Numbered from the stretch's first letter, positions 8,426 through 18,315 are shown. The stretch: DNA of 64,000 bases from Blastococcus sp. HT6-30 (GCF_039729015.1 NZ_CP155792.1:888001-952000); one strand, 5' to 3'. Notes: generated by a model not told the origin, from the sequence alone. Program-made: numbers and translations.

Positions 8426-9457
8426 ATGCCCAGGCCCAGGCTGCTGACCGCTCTGACCGCTGCGCTGGCCGCCGTCCTGCTGGGCGGCGGCGTCGCCGGG
8501 GCGGCGCCCACCTCGACGGAGACGGGGGAGTACGCGCCGCTGGACCAGCGCGGCCCCGCGCTGTTGGTGCCCAAGGCGGCCCTCCAGGAGAGCCTCACCT
8601 GCAACGGCCCGCTGCGCGGCCTGGAGCAGGACCCGATCCTGCTGGTGCCGGGCACGACCATGGACCCACAGGTCGGGTTCGACTGGAACTACATGCGGGC
8701 CTTCGACCAGCGCGGCTGGCGCTGGTGCGCGGTGACACTGCCCTCCGACGCGACCGGCGACATCCAGGTGGCCGGCGAGTACCTGGTGCACGCCATCCGC
8801 ACCATGAGCCAGCAGGCCCACCGCGACGTCGACGTGGTCGGCTGGAGCCAGGGCGGCATGGTGCCCCGCTGGGCGCTGCGCTTCTGGCCCGACACCCGCC
8901 CGCTGGTCGACGACCTCGTGGGCCTCTCGCCGTCCAACCACGGCACGGTCCTCGCCGACACCTCCTGCAGCACCGGCCCGTGCACGCCGGCCAACCACCA
9001 GCAGGCCTCCCAGTCGGAGTTCCTGGAGGCGCTGAACAGCGGGGCGGAGACCTTCGCCGGCGTCGACTACACCGTCGCCTACACGGCGGCCGACGAGATC
9101 GTCGTCCCGAACACCCCGCCGGTGGCCAGCTCGGCGCTGCGCACCGGCCCCGGTCGGACCGCCAACATCGCGACCCAGGAGGTCTGCCCGGCCAACGCCG
9201 CCGACCACTTCGCCATCGGCAGCTACGACCCCGTGGGCTACGCGATCGTCGTGGACGCACTCACGCACGACGGCCCGGCGGTGCGCGGGCGGATCCCGCT
9301 CACCACGTGCGCCGAGGTGTTCCAGCCGGGGGTCGACCCGGCCACCTTCACGGCCGACTACGCCGCCTTCGTCGGCTACGCGGTCGACAGTGACGGCGAC
9401 GCCCCGGAGGTCGAGGACGAGCCGGCGCTCGCCGCCTACGTGTACGCCCGCCGTTGA
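8426..9457 (+). CDS. secreted CalB-like alpha/beta-hydrolase lipase
   Basis: This 343-aa protein has a signal peptide (residues 1-27, cleavage near AGAAP). The hydrolase domain resembles Candida antarctica lipase B-type enzymes: DPILLVPGTTMDP, the nucleophile elbow GWSQGG (Ser about 141), the acid in TAADEIVVPN (about 222) and the His in ADHFAIGSYDPVGYAIVVDA (about 261). Several cysteines (CSTGPC, CPANA, TTCAE) could form disulfides, in line with secretion. GGAGGAG lies upstream of the ATG. Likely role: extracellular ester or lipid hydrolysis. Confidence 0.85.
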   Translation: MPRPRLLTALTAALAAVLLGGGVAGAAPTSTETGEYAPLDQRGPALLVPKAALQESLTCNGPLRGLEQDPILLVPGTTMDPQVGFDWNYMRAFDQRGWRWCAVTLPSDATGDIQVAGEYLVHAIRTMSQQAHRDVDVVGWSQGGMVPRWALRFWPDTRPLVDDLVGLSPSNHGTVLADTSCSTGPCTPANHQQASQSEFLEALNSGAETFAGVDYTVAYTAADEIVVPNTPPVASSALRTGPGRTANIATQEVCPANAADHFAIGSYDPVGYAIVVDALTHDGPAVRGRIPLTTCAEVFQPGVDPATFTADYAAFVGYAVDSDGDAPEVEDEPALAAYVYARR

Positions 9458-9480
9458 CCGGCGCGGCGGGCCGGGCGGGC

Positions 9481-9771
9481 TCAGCCCGGCTCGCCGCGGG
9501 CCTTCCGCCGGGCGATCACCACGATGTCGACCGCGGCGACGGCGGCGAGCACGAACAGCACAACCGGGAACGCCACCGGCACCGGGTCGGCCCTGAGCAT
9601 GAGGATCCCGCCCCCGATGCAGATGACCAGGCCGAAGACGGCCAGGACGAGCCGGAGGGTGAGCGCCGACCGGGCCGGGGGCGCACCACCGACACCCGCC
9701 GTGGGGTCGTGGTGGTCGGGGAGGCCGCGGGCGTAGTCCTCCCGGGAGCGTGGTCGCTTCGGGTCGGTCAT
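9481..9771 (-). CDS. small two-helix membrane protein (DUF6343-like)
   Basis: This 96-aa protein has a hydrophilic N-terminus ([20 protein letters not shown]) and two membrane helices ([20 protein letters not shown] and [20 protein letters not shown]), ending in a basic RRKARG tail. Layout and position next to prfB recall small actinobacterial membrane proteins of the DUF6343 type, but that name is from memory. The ATG at 9771 is divergent from prfB. Confidence 0.65.
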   Translation of the reverse strand: MTDPKRPRSREDYARGLPDHHDPTAGVGGAPPARSALTLRLVLAVFGLVICIGGGILMLRADPVPVAFPVVLFVLAAVAAVDIVVIARRKARGEPG

Positions 9772-9817
9772 GGCATCCCTGCGTACCCGCGCCGGGAGCG
9801 CACTACCCTGGGTCGAC

Positions 9818-10927
9818 GTGGCCGCTGACTTCTCCGTCGTCCTGGACGAACTCGACACGACTCTGAAGTCGATCGAGGCCGTTCTCGACGTCGACCGACT
9901 CCGCCGGGAGGTGGCCGAGCTCGAGCAGCAGGCCGCCGCCCCCGACCTCTGGGACGACGTCGAGGCCGCGCAGGCGCTGACCTCCAAGCTCTCCTACATG
10001 CAGGGCGACCTGCGCCGGGTGGAGGAGCTGCGGAGCCGGCTCGACGACGTCGGCCTGTTGCACGAGATGGCCGCCGAGGAGGGCGACGAGGCCACGACGG
10101 CCGAGGCCGAGCGTGAGCTGGAGGCGCTGCGCAAGGTGCTCGACGAGCTCGAGGTCCGCACCCTGCTGTCGGGCGAGTACGACTCGCGCGAGGCGCTGGT
10201 GACGATCCGCTCGGAGGCCGGTGGGGTCGACGCGGCCGACTTCGCCGAGATGCTCATGCGCATGTACCTGCGCTGGGCCGAACGCCACAAGTACCCGACC
10301 GAGGTCCTGGACATCAGCTACGCCGAGGAGGCCGGCATCAAGTCGGCCACCTTCTCGGTGAAGGTGCCCTACGCCTACGGCACTCTCTCGGTCGAGCAGG
10401 GCACCCACCGGCTGGTGCGCATCTCGCCGTTCGACAACCAGGGCCGCCGGCAGACGTCGTTCGCCGGCGTCGAGGTGCTGCCCGTCGTCGAGCAGACCGA
10501 CCACGTCGACATCCCCGAGAACGAGATCCGGGTCGACGTCTTCCGCTCCTCCGGTCCCGGTGGCCAGAGCGTCAACACGACCGACTCCGCCGTCCGGATG
10601 ACCCACATCCCGACCGGCATCGTCGTGTCCTGCCAGAACGAGAAGAGCCAGATCCAGAACCGCGCCGCTGCGCTGCGCGTGCTCCAGGCCCGGCTGCTCG
10701 TCGTGCGCCAGCAGGAGCAGAAGGCGGAGATGGACGCGCTCAAGGGCGAGGGCAGCAGCTGGGGCAACCAGATGCGCTCCTACGTCCTGCACCCGTACCA
10801 GATGGTGAAGGACCTGCGCACCGAGCACGAGACCGGCAACACCGCGGCGGTGCTCGATGGGGACATCGACTCGTTCATCGAGGCGGGTATCCGGTGGCGC
10901 AAGCAGCAGGAGGCCACCGCCGCCTGA
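9818..10927 (+). CDS. prfB: peptide chain release factor 2
   Basis: This 369-aa class I release factor recognises UGA/UAA codons on the ribosome. The SPF anticodon-like tripeptide is in [12 protein letters not shown] (about residue 202). The catalytic GGQ motif is in [20 protein letters not shown] (about 245-250). The N-terminal coiled-coil domain is present and length is normal. There is no programmed in-frame stop as in E. coli prfB. The GTG at 9818 ([12 protein letters not shown]) matches the family start better than the ATG at 9770. It heads the conserved prfB-ftsE-ftsX-smpB order. Confidence 0.95.
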   Translation: MAADFSVVLDELDTTLKSIEAVLDVDRLRREVAELEQQAAAPDLWDDVEAAQALTSKLSYMQGDLRRVEELRSRLDDVGLLHEMAAEEGDEATTAEAERELEALRKVLDELEVRTLLSGEYDSREALVTIRSEAGGVDAADFAEMLMRMYLRWAERHKYPTEVLDISYAEEAGIKSATFSVKVPYAYGTLSVEQGTHRLVRISPFDNQGRRQTSFAGVEVLPVVEQTDHVDIPENEIRVDVFRSSGPGGQSVNTTDSAVRMTHIPTGIVVSCQNEKSQIQNRAAALRVLQARLLVVRQQEQKAEMDALKGEGSSWGNQMRSYVLHPYQMVKDLRTEHETGNTAAVLDGDIDSFIEAGIRWRKQQEATAA

Positions 10928-11003
10928 GGGAGGACCCCTCTTCGCCAGGCCTCGCCGGCCCGGCGCGGGCCCTGCAGAGGAGCCGGCAGGTGGGTCCTTC
11001 CTC
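10926..11003. terminator. imperfect inverted repeat after prfB
   Basis: GAGGGAGGACCC (10926-10937) pairs with GGGTCCTTCCTC (10992-11003) with one mismatch across a long GC-rich loop. It overlaps the prfB stop and may terminate or attenuate transcription before ftsE. Confidence 0.35.
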
Positions 11004-11139
11004 ACGTTCCGGGCCGGATCGGGGCCGGATGCGACCGTCCGTGACCGGCTGACCGGGCCGTTGCAGGGACGCGGTGACAGAGGGCGAGAACGAGTCCGGA
11101 GCGTTCCGTGGCGAACGGGCTGTGCGGGGCCCCGGGACT

Positions 11140-11156
11140 AGTACCGTGGCGCCTCG
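11140..11156 (+). promoter_or_regulatory. possible ftsE promoter with very short leader
   Basis: TAGTAC at 11140-11145 resembles an actinobacterial -10 element and lies about ten bases before the ftsE GTG. No ribosome-binding site is visible, so a leaderless or near-leaderless transcript is plausible. Confidence 0.3.
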
Positions 11157-11845
11157 TGATCGAGATGCAACACGTCACCAAGCTGTACCCGGCCAGCGGC
11201 CGGCCCGCCCTTGACGACGTGTCGACGGAGATCGACAAGGGGGAGTTCGTCTTCCTCATCGGCTCCTCCGGTTCGGGCAAGTCGACCTTCCTGCGGCTGC
11301 TGCTGAAGGAGGACGACCCGACGTCGGGCACGGTCTCGGTGAACGGCAAGACGCTCAACACCATGAGCAAGTGGCAGGTGCCCAAGCTCCGCCGCACCAT
11401 GGGCTGCGTCTTCCAGGACTTCCGGCTGCTGCGCAACCGCACGGTGGCGCAGAACGTCGCCTTCGCCCTCGAGGTCATCAACAAGCCGCACCGGACGATC
11501 AAGCGGGTCGTCCCGGAGGTGCTGGAGATGGTCGGGCTGGAGGGCAAGGCCAGTCGGCTCCCCGGCGAGCTCTCCGGTGGGGAGCAGCAGCGGGTGGCCA
11601 TCGCCCGCGCGTTCGTCAACCGGCCGCTGGTGCTGCTGGCCGACGAGCCGACCGGAAACCTCGACCCGGAGACCAGCGAGGGCATCATGCTGCTGCTCGA
11701 GCGGATCAACCGGACCGGCACCACGGTGATCATGGCGACGCACGACTACCACATCGTCGACTCCATGCGCCGCCGCGTCATCGAGCTCAACGGGGGAGTC
11801 CTCACCCGCGACCAGTCGCGCGGTGTCTACGGCGTCGGCCGCTAG
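11156..11845 (+). CDS. ftsE: cell-division ABC transporter ATPase FtsE
   Basis: This 229-aa ABC ATPase pairs with FtsX at the septum and controls peptidoglycan hydrolases. Visible motifs are Walker [10 protein letters not shown] (about 37-45), the Q-loop VFQDFRLL, the signature [14 protein letters not shown] (about 138), Walker [12 protein letters not shown] (about 160) and the switch His in ATHDYHIVD. The GTG at 11156 ([11 protein letters not shown]) gives the canonical N-terminus. ftsX follows after about 60 bases. Confidence 0.95.
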   Translation: MIEMQHVTKLYPASGRPALDDVSTEIDKGEFVFLIGSSGSGKSTFLRLLLKEDDPTSGTVSVNGKTLNTMSKWQVPKLRRTMGCVFQDFRLLRNRTVAQNVAFALEVINKPHRTIKRVVPEVLEMVGLEGKASRLPGELSGGEQQRVAIARAFVNRPLVLLADEPTGNLDPETSEGIMLLLERINRTGTTVIMATHDYHIVDSMRRRVIELNGGVLTRDQSRGVYGVGR

Positions 11846-11904
11846 CAGCGCCCGCCGCACCGACACCGCCGACCGCGTCCGCACGCATCCACGACAGGAA
11901 ATCC

Positions 11905-12789
11905 ATGCGCGTCAACTTCGTGCTCTCCGAGGTGGCCACCGGGCTGCGTCGCAACCTCACCATGACGGTCGCGATGATCCTGACCACGGCTATCTCGCTC
12001 GGACTCATGGGCACCGGCCTGCTGATCGCCGGGATGATCTCCGACATGAAGGAGATCTACTACGACAAGGTGCAGGTCTCCATCTTCCTGGCCGACGACG
12101 TCACCGACGAGCAGCGGGCGGCGATCGAGTCGGAGCTGGCCGCCTCGCCGGAGGTCTCGAACTTCATCTACGAGTCGCGCGAGGAGGCCTACGAGCGCTT
12201 CCGGCAGCAGTTCAGCCAGCAGCCCGAGCTCGTGGAGAACACCCCGGCCGACGCGCTGCCGGAGAGCTTCCGCGTCGAGCTGGTCAACCCCGAGCGCTAC
12301 GAGGTCATCGCGGCCGAGTTCCCGAACGGGGAGAACGGTGTCGACCAGGTGCGCGACGAGGGTGACTTCCTCGACCGGCTGTTCAGCCTGCTCAACGGGG
12401 CACGTAACGCGACCATCGCCGTCGCGGTCGTGCAGGCGCTCGCCGCCCTGCTGCTGATCTCGAACACCATCCAGCTGGCCGCGTTCAACCGCCGCAACGA
12501 GACCAACATCATGCGGCTGGTGGGTGCCTCGCGCTGGTACACCCAGCTGCCGTTCATCCTCGAGGCGGCGTTCGCCGGCCTCGTCGGCGGCCTGCTCGCC
12601 GCCGGCGGGCTGATCCTGACCAAGGTCCTGTTCATCGACCGGACGCTGGCCGGGCCGATCAAGGCGGGCATCATCCCGCCGGTCCAGTGGGACGCGATCA
12701 TCACCAACAGCGTCGTCGTCTCCGGCGTCGGGGTCGCGCTGGCCGGCATCGCCGCGTACGTGACGCTCCGGTTGTACGTAAGGTTGTAG
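11905..12789 (+). CDS. ftsX: cell-division membrane protein FtsX
   Basis: This 294-aa permease has four predicted membrane helices. The first is NLTMTVAMILTTAISLGLMG near residue 25. A large extracellular loop follows (about 50-170) that in relatives contacts peptidoglycan hydrolases. The three C-terminal helices surround RNETNIMRLVGASRWYTQLP. The ATG at 11905 follows AGGAA. It pairs with FtsE. Confidence 0.93.
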   Translation: MRVNFVLSEVATGLRRNLTMTVAMILTTAISLGLMGTGLLIAGMISDMKEIYYDKVQVSIFLADDVTDEQRAAIESELAASPEVSNFIYESREEAYERFRQQFSQQPELVENTPADALPESFRVELVNPERYEVIAAEFPNGENGVDQVRDEGDFLDRLFSLLNGARNATIAVAVVQALAALLLISNTIQLAAFNRRNETNIMRLVGASRWYTQLPFILEAAFAGLVGGLLAAGGLILTKVLFIDRTLAGPIKAGIIPPVQWDAIITNSVVVSGVGVALAGIAAYVTLRLYVRL

Positions 12790-12918
12790 GGGCGAGCCGC
12801 CCCGCGAGGCGGCCGGGGAGTGGAGGCCGGAGGCCGCCACCACGAGGGCCGGGGCACGCTCGTGGCAGATGGGGACGGCACCTGGCCGCGGTGTCGTCCG
12901 GAGGACGACGGAGGAACG

Positions 12919-13395
12919 TTGCCGCGAGAGACCGGGCGCAAGCTCATCGCCCAGAACAAGAAGGCGCGGCACGACTACTCGATCCTCGACACCTTCGAGG
13001 TGGGTCTGGTGCTCACCGGCACCGAGGTGAAGAGCCTGCGTGCCGGCCGCGCCTCGCTGGTCGACGGGTTCGCCTCGATCGACGACGGCGAGGTGTGGCT
13101 GCAGCACGTGCACATCCCCGAGTACGTGCAGGGCACGTGGACCAACCACGCCCCGCGGCGCAAGCGCAAGGTGCTCATGCACCGCGTCGAGATCGACAAG
13201 CTGGTCGGCAAGACCCGCGAGGGCGGGCTGACCCTGGTGCCGCTGGACCTGTACTTCAAGGACGGCAAGGTCAAGGCCACGCTCGCGCTGGCGAAGGGCA
13301 AGAAGTCCTACGACAAGCGGCACGACCTCGCCGAGCGCGACTCGCGCCGCGAGATCCAGAAGGCCTTCGGGCGGTACGTGAAGGGACGACGGTGA
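12919..13395 (+). CDS. smpB: SsrA-binding protein SmpB
   Basis: This protein of about 158 aa binds tmRNA and delivers it to stalled ribosomes. The OB-fold core reads [35 protein letters not shown] and [20 protein letters not shown]. The basic C-terminal tail ([20 protein letters not shown]) enters the mRNA channel. The TTG at 12919 with a perfectly placed GGAGGAA gives the normal length; the ATG at 12820 would add 33 non-family residues. Its partner ssrA lies 4.5 kb downstream. The stop overlaps the GTG of the next gene. Confidence 0.93.
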   Translation: MPRETGRKLIAQNKKARHDYSILDTFEVGLVLTGTEVKSLRAGRASLVDGFASIDDGEVWLQHVHIPEYVQGTWTNHAPRRKRKVLMHRVEIDKLVGKTREGGLTLVPLDLYFKDGKVKATLALAKGKKSYDKRHDLAERDSRREIQKAFGRYVKGRR

Positions 13396-14315
13396 AGGGC
13401 ATCGCCTACGAGCGGTTCGGTGGCATCGAGGTGCTGGAGTTGCGGGACGACCTGCCCGAGCCGCCGGTCGGCCCGGACACCGTGCTGGTCCGCACCCGCG
13501 CTGCCGGGGTCAACCCGGTCGACATCGGCATCCGCGAGGGCGGCCTGGCCGGGTTCTTCCCGCACCACTTCCCGATCATCCCGGGCTGGGACCTCGCCGG
13601 CGTCGTCGAGGCGGTCGGCCCCGCGATCGTCGACTTCGCCCCGGGCGACGAGGTGTTCGGCTACCTGCGGCGCGACGACGTCCAGTGGGGAACGGCGGCC
13701 GAGCTCGTGCCCGCTCCGCAGCGGTGCCTCGCCCCCAAGCCGGAGTCGCTGTCGTTCACTGAGGCCGGCGCGCTGCCGCTGGCCGGGCTGACCGCCTACC
13801 AGGCGCTCACCGAGGCGCTCGAGGTCGGGGAGGGCGACCGGGTGCTGGTGCACCGGGCGGCCGGCGGCGTCGGCTTCTTCGCCGTGCAGATCGCCGTCGC
13901 CCTGGGCGCGACCGTCATCGGCACCGCCAGCCCGCGCAACCACGGCTTCCTCACCGACGCCGGCTGCGCCGAGGTGCTCGACTACTCGGCCGGCCCGATC
14001 AGCGGGCAGCTGTCCGAGAAGGTCGATGCGGTGCTCGACCTCAACGGCGGGAACGCCCTGGCCGACGCGCCCGAGCAGGTCCGCGACGTCTCCCGCATCG
14101 CCAGCGTCGTCGACCCGTCGGTGAACGGGACGGGGGGCCGCTACGTGTTCGTCCGGCCCGACCGGCACGACCTCGAGGAGCTCGGCCGGATGGCCGACGC
14201 GGGGCAGCTGCGGGTGGCGATCGCCAAGGCGTTCCCGCTGGAGCAGACGGCCCAGGCGCAGGAGCTGGTCGCCGGCGGGCACGTCCGCGGCAAGGTCGTC
14301 GTCACGGTCCCGTGA
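13392..14315 (+). CDS. zinc-independent MDR-family oxidoreductase (quinone oxidoreductase-like)
   Basis: This 307-aa protein has the GroES-like N-terminal domain ([20 protein letters not shown] and [14 protein letters not shown]) and a Rossmann domain ([20 protein letters not shown]). There are no structural or catalytic zinc cysteines, as in the QOR branch of medium-chain dehydrogenases. It is probably NADPH-dependent; the substrate is unknown. The GTG at 13392 overlaps the smpB stop and its own stop overlaps the start of the amidohydrolase, so the three are translationally coupled. Confidence 0.85.
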   Translation: MKGIAYERFGGIEVLELRDDLPEPPVGPDTVLVRTRAAGVNPVDIGIREGGLAGFFPHHFPIIPGWDLAGVVEAVGPAIVDFAPGDEVFGYLRRDDVQWGTAAELVPAPQRCLAPKPESLSFTEAGALPLAGLTAYQALTEALEVGEGDRVLVHRAAGGVGFFAVQIAVALGATVIGTASPRNHGFLTDAGCAEVLDYSAGPISGQLSEKVDAVLDLNGGNALADAPEQVRDVSRIASVVDPSVNGTGGRYVFVRPDRHDLEELGRMADAGQLRVAIAKAFPLEQTAQAQELVAGGHVRGKVVVTVP

Positions 14316-15205
14316 GCGTCCGACCGCCGGCCGGCGACGCCGACGTCCCCCGGTACTGGCGGGAGCTGGGACTGCCCGGGCTCGTCGACGTGCACGTGCA
14401 CTTTCTGCCCGAGCGGGTGCAGGCGAAGGTCTGGCAGTACTTCGAGGCAGCGGGGACCCACTACGGCTCCGAGTGGCCGGTCACGTACCGGCTGCCGGAG
14501 GACGAGCGGCTCGCCGTCCTCCACCGGCTCGGCGTCCGGGCCTTCCCGACGCTGCCATACCCGCACAAGGCGGGGATGGCCGCGTGGCTGAACGAGTGGT
14601 CCGCCGGGTTCGCGGCCGGCCGCCCGCAGGTGCTCCGGTCGGCGACGTTCTTCCCGGAGCCGGGGGTGAACGACTACGTGTCCGGGGCACTGGGCGCCGG
14701 CGCGCGGGTGTTCAAGGTGCACGTCCAGGTGGGGGCGTTCGATCCCCGCGACCCGCTGCTCGACGCGGTGTGGGCCCGGCTGGAGGAGACCGGCACCCCG
14801 GTCGTCATCCACTGCGGCTCCGGCCCGCTGGCCGGCGAGCACACCGGACCGGAGCCGATGAACGGGCTGCTCGAGCGTTATCCGCGGCTGCAGCTGGTCA
14901 TCGCGCACCTCGGCATGCCCGAGTACCGGGACTTCCTCGACCTCGCCGAGCGCTACGAGCGGGTGCACCTGGACACCACGATGTTCGCCACCGACTTCAC
15001 CGAGCGGCTGATGCCGTTCGACCCGGCCGACCGCCCGCGGCTGGCGGCGCTGCGCGACAAGGTGCTCCTCGGCAGCGACTTCCCCTCGATCCCGTACCCC
15101 TACGCCCACCAGCTGCAGGCGCTGCACCGGCTGGATCTGGGGGAGGAGTGGCTGCGCGCCGTGCTCTGGCACAACGGGGCGCGGCTGTTCGAGATCGCGG
15201 CGTGA
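14312..15205 (+). CDS. amidohydrolase-2 family metal-dependent hydrolase
   Basis: This 297-aa TIM-barrel protein resembles the ACMSD/amidohydrolase-2 group. It has the N-terminal metal motif VDVHVHFLPE, PVVIHCGSGP for the next His, VIAHLGMPEY for the following His and LGSDFPSIPY for the metal-binding Asp. Length is typical. Members catalyse hydrolysis or decarboxylation of small carboxylates; the substrate cannot be told. The GTG at 14312 overlaps the stop of the oxidoreductase gene, suggesting a shared pathway. Confidence 0.85.
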   Translation: MSVRPPAGDADVPRYWRELGLPGLVDVHVHFLPERVQAKVWQYFEAAGTHYGSEWPVTYRLPEDERLAVLHRLGVRAFPTLPYPHKAGMAAWLNEWSAGFAAGRPQVLRSATFFPEPGVNDYVSGALGAGARVFKVHVQVGAFDPRDPLLDAVWARLEETGTPVVIHCGSGPLAGEHTGPEPMNGLLERYPRLQLVIAHLGMPEYRDFLDLAERYERVHLDTTMFATDFTERLMPFDPADRPRLAALRDKVLLGSDFPSIPYPYAHQLQALHRLDLGEEWLRAVLWHNGARLFEIAA

Positions 15206-15387
15206 TCCCGGACTTCCGGCTCGCCGCGCTTCGGGGAGCCGCCGCGAACGGCTGCCGCGCCGCCGCTCTCGACGTCGACAGCGACGACGTGACCGGGGCG
15301 CTGCGGGTCTACGAGCGCCCCGGGTTCGAGACGGCGCGCACAAACGTCGCCTGGTCGGTCGCGCAGCCCCCGGTGGCGAGTCGCTAG
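15202..15387 (+). pseudogene. C-terminal remnant of a GNAT acetyltransferase
   Basis: The 61-codon frame starting at the GTG overlapping the amidohydrolase stop reads LRGAAANGCRAAALDVDSDD, then VTGALRVYERPGFETARTNV. This is the end of a GNAT fold (acetyl-CoA-binding helix and final strands) as in mycothiol-synthase-like acetyltransferases. The whole N-terminal part, including the acetyl-CoA pyrophosphate loop, is missing. It is therefore a truncated remnant, possibly still translated by coupling. Confidence 0.6.
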
Positions 15388-15396
15388 GGTCCGGCC

Positions 15397-16275
15397 ATGG
15401 TCAGCGTCGATCAGCCCGAGCCTGCGTTCGATCCCGCACTCGTCGGCCGCGCGCACCGCGCGATCGACCCGCTGCACTCGCACCTCTACTTCGCCCCGGA
15501 GCAGGACGAGCACCTCGGTGCGGTCGGCCTGCGGCCGGGCCGGATGGTCTACTTCGCCGGCCGCGCCGCCCCGATGGGGGCCGTGGGGGCCGGCGTCGTG
15601 ACGGCGACCTTCTACAACTTCTCGCCGTCGCTGGTCGCGCACATGATCCCGCGGGCCTGGACGCTCGCCGCGCCCGAGCAGGTGCTCACCGCCCGGCTCG
15701 ATGCCGCCCGCGCCTCGCTCACCCGCCTGCTCGGCGAGGAGGCCGCCGGCTCCCCGGAGGTGGCCGAGCTGGCCGGACTGCTCCGCGAGGCCTGCAGCGA
15801 CCTGAGCGCCGAGGGCCGGCCGCTCTACGGCGGGCACGCCGACCTGCCGTGGCCGGAGGAGCCGCTGCTCGCCCTGTGGCACGGGGCCACGCTGCTGCGG
15901 GAGCACCGCGGCGACGGGCACGTCGCCGTCCTGCTGCACGCCGGGCTCACCGGCCTCGAGGCGCTGATCACCCACTGCGCCACCGGTCGCGGATTCACCG
16001 TGCAGGCCGCCAAGGCCACCCGCGGGTGGAAGGACGAGCAGTGGGACGCCGCGTGCGCCGCGCTCGCCGACCGCGGGCTGCTCGACGACGCCGGGCTGAC
16101 CGAGGAGGGCGCGGAGTTGCGCGCCCGCATCGAGATGCAGACCGACGCGCTCGCCGCCGACCCGTGGCTGTCGCTGGGCGCGGAGAAGACCGCGCGGGTG
16201 GTCGAGATCGGCAAGGGCCTGTCGCGCGTGCTGACCGCGAACGGCGCGTTCGGCCAGGGCATCTTCGGCCGCTAG
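15397..16275 (+). CDS. SCO6745-family protein (winged-helix-like)
   Basis: This 292-aa protein belongs to the actinobacterial SCO6745 family. It has the N-terminal RAHRAIDPLHSHLYFAPEQD and GLRPGRMVYFAGRAAPMGAV. The central region is helical (YNFSPSLVAHMIPRAW, then HADLPWPEEPLLALWHGATL), and a C-terminal winged-helix-like part contains TRGWKDEQWDAACAALADRG and LTEEGAELRARIE. No function is established for the family. It is likely a separate transcript. Confidence 0.75.
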   Translation: MVSVDQPEPAFDPALVGRAHRAIDPLHSHLYFAPEQDEHLGAVGLRPGRMVYFAGRAAPMGAVGAGVVTATFYNFSPSLVAHMIPRAWTLAAPEQVLTARLDAARASLTRLLGEEAAGSPEVAELAGLLREACSDLSAEGRPLYGGHADLPWPEEPLLALWHGATLLREHRGDGHVAVLLHAGLTGLEALITHCATGRGFTVQAAKATRGWKDEQWDAACAALADRGLLDDAGLTEEGAELRARIEMQTDALAADPWLSLGAEKTARVVEIGKGLSRVLTANGAFGQGIFGR

Positions 16276-16634
16276 ACGACCCGCTGGGACGGCGGGAGCG
16301 CACGGGTGCTGCTCCCGCTGGTGGTGGACCTGGGCCCGGGGGCCGTCGGCCGATCCGCGGCCGGGAGCCGGTCACCCGTGTGGGCGAGGACACCCTCGGG
16401 TCGTCGTCGCCGGCGTGGGACCATGGGCGACGGCCGGAACGCGAGGGCGGGCGGCTCGACCCGGGAGGAGGACGTCGTGCGCAGCGAACCTCCCAGTACC
16501 GGTCCCGAGGTCCTTCCCGCCTGCTGAAGGAGCCCGTTCTCCCCACCCCTCGCACGCCGCGACGGGACCGGGAACGGCGGCTGGCGAGAGGACCTCCGGT
16601 GTGCCTCGTCGTCCCCTGCCCTCCGGAGCCCGTC
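16276..16634. other. leader region of corA, no gene seen
   Basis: The stretch is GC-rich and carries no convincing reading frame. I looked for a magnesium riboswitch and found no recognisable M-box pattern. It presumably holds the corA promoter and a long 5' leader. Confidence 0.4.
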
Positions 16635-17783
16635 ATGACCGAGCGCCGTCTCGCCCCGCTGACCGCCCTGACCACCCTCACCCGCCGTCCGCGGCTGGAG
16701 CCCGGGCCGCCGCCGAGCGGGGCCACGGCGTCCGCGACGGTGCCCGACGCCCCGGCCGAGCCGTCGCGGATCGTGGACAACGCGGTGTACTCCGAGGGCC
16801 GCCGCATCGCCACGCCGGAGACCGCGGCCGAGAGCCGTGAGGAGCTGGCCGCGGGGGAGGAGCGGCTGGCCTGGATGGGGCTCTACCGCCCGCAGCCGAA
16901 CGAGCTGGGCGCGCTGGCCGAGCTGTTCGACCTGCCCGAGCTCGCCGTCGAGGACGCCATCAAGGCCCACCAACGGCCGAAGTTCGAGCGCTACGGCAGC
17001 ACGCTGTTCGTCGTGCTGAAGGCCGCGCGGTACGTCGACGCCCTGGAGGAGGTGGAGTTCGGGGAGCTGCACCTGTTCCTCGGGCCGGACTTCGCCGTCA
17101 CCGTGCGGCACAGCGAGTCCCCCGACCTGGCTCGCGTGCGCCGTCGGCTGGAGAGCGAGCCGGCGCTGCTGGCGAAGGGCAGCGAGGCGGTGCTGTACGC
17201 GGCCCTCGACGCGGTCGTCGACGGGTACGGGCCGGTGGTCGAGGGCCTGGCCAACGACATCGACGAGATCGAGACCCAGGTGTTCGGCGGTGACCCCGGT
17301 GTCTCCCGGCGCATCTACGAGCTGTCGCAGGAGGTGCTGGAGTTCCAGCGCGCGGCGCAGCCCCTGACCGGCATCATCGCCGCGATCACCGCCGGTTTCG
17401 ACAAGTACGGCGTGGACGAGGAGCTGCGCAGCTACCTGCGCGACGTCGCCGACCACGTGGTGCAGGTCAACGAGCGGGTGGAGGGATTCCGCCTGCAGCT
17501 GCGCGACATCCTCACCGTGAACGCGACGCTGGTCGCGCAGCGGCAGAACGAGGAGATCCGCGAACTCACCGAGACCAGCATCGCGCAGGGCGAGGAGGTC
17601 AAGAAGATCTCGGCCTGGGCGGCCATCCTGTTCGCGCCGAGTCTCGTGGGCGGCGTCTACGGCATGAACTTCGACCACATGCCCGAGCTCGACGAGGTGT
17701 GGGGCTACCCGTTCGCGCTGCTGCTGATGTTCGGGGTCAGCCTCACGCTCTACCTGGTGTTCAAGCGCCGCGACTGGATCTGA
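16635..17783 (+). CDS. corA: CorA-family magnesium/cobalt transporter
   Basis: This 382-aa protein has a long N-terminal cytoplasmic domain and a helical stalk (ELSQEVLEFQRAAQPLTGII onward). Two C-terminal membrane helices follow. The pore signature GMN is in VYGMNFDHMPELDEVWGYPF (about residue 344), followed by the last helix and a KRRDWI tail. CorA forms pentameric Mg2+ channels in the membrane. The ATG at 16635 follows GGAG. The first 35 residues (Thr/Pro-rich) look disordered. Confidence 0.9.
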   Translation: MTERRLAPLTALTTLTRRPRLEPGPPPSGATASATVPDAPAEPSRIVDNAVYSEGRRIATPETAAESREELAAGEERLAWMGLYRPQPNELGALAELFDLPELAVEDAIKAHQRPKFERYGSTLFVVLKAARYVDALEEVEFGELHLFLGPDFAVTVRHSESPDLARVRRRLESEPALLAKGSEAVLYAALDAVVDGYGPVVEGLANDIDEIETQVFGGDPGVSRRIYELSQEVLEFQRAAQPLTGIIAAITAGFDKYGVDEELRSYLRDVADHVVQVNERVEGFRLQLRDILTVNATLVAQRQNEEIRELTETSIAQGEEVKKISAWAAILFAPSLVGGVYGMNFDHMPELDEVWGYPFALLLMFGVSLTLYLVFKRRDWI

Positions 17784-17859
17784 GCGCGGGACCTGCAGCG
17801 GGTCGGGGCGCATCCGTGCGGTCCCGGGCGTCGGGAACAACCTGCTTGTGCGGCCGGTT

Positions 17860-17882
17860 ATCCTGTCTGCACAACTACACAG
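17860..17882 (+). promoter_or_regulatory. possible ssrA promoter -10 element
   Basis: TATCCT at 17860-17865 lies 17 bases before the mature tmRNA 5' end and could be the -10 of the ssrA promoter, with a short processed leader. A good -35 is not evident. Confidence 0.3.
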
Positions 17883-18256
17883 GGGGTGATTGGTCTCGAC
17901 TTCGGTCGGGTGTCCAGGGGAAGCGAGCCGAGGAAGGCAACGATGAGCTCGTTAACCACGCGTTGCAAAACACACAAGCGCCGACTCCAGTCAGCGCGAG
18001 TTCGCCCTCGCTGCCTAAGTAGCGAGGCGACTCTGTCAGCCCGGGTTCGTCATCGGCCCGGATCCTGGCATCAGCTAGATGACTCACCGTGAGCGCCGGT
18101 CGCGGGTGCTCGCGGGACAACAAACAGCGACTGGGCCCGTCACATCGACTTGTTCGCGAGATCGATGGGGTCGAGCAGAGGCAGTAGCGGACTGCGCTCG
18201 GAGAAGCCCTGGATATGCGTCGAAGGACGCGGGTTCGATTCCCGCCACCTCCACCA
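17882..18256 (+). ncRNA. ssrA: transfer-messenger RNA (tmRNA)
   Basis: The 5' end GGGGGTGATTGGTCTCGAC and the 3' end with TTCGATTCCCGCCACCTCC plus ACCA form the tRNA-like domain. GGGGGTG (17882-17888) pairs with CACCTCC (18246-18252) with one G-U pair. The resume codon GCA at 17965 opens a tag frame encoding AKHTSADSSQREFALAA, ending in TAA at 18016-18018. The ALAA degron end is typical. CCA is encoded. tmRNA with SmpB rescues stalled ribosomes and tags nascent peptides. The 3' end is used as an attachment site by the downstream element. Confidence 0.95.
18247..18256 (+). repeat. left attachment core (end of ssrA)
   Basis: ACCTCCACCA, the last ten bases of ssrA, recurs at 24550-24559. The pair brackets the recombinase-trio element. 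Confidence 0.6.
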
Positions 18257-18270
18257 GTGAGATCCATGGA

Positions 18271-18315
18271 GTGTCTTCTAACTCCTTGTATCTCATCTTG
18301 CCTGCTAGTGTCTTC
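18271..18315 (+). repeat. left-end octamer pair GTGTCTTC
   Basis: GTGTCTTC occurs at 18271-18278 and 18308-18315. Inverted copies lie close to the right end (GAAGACAC at 24526-24533 and CAAGACAC at 24511-24518). The outer left copy starts 14 bases after the core and the outer right copy ends 16 bases before the other core, giving a near-symmetric arrangement. Confidence 0.45.
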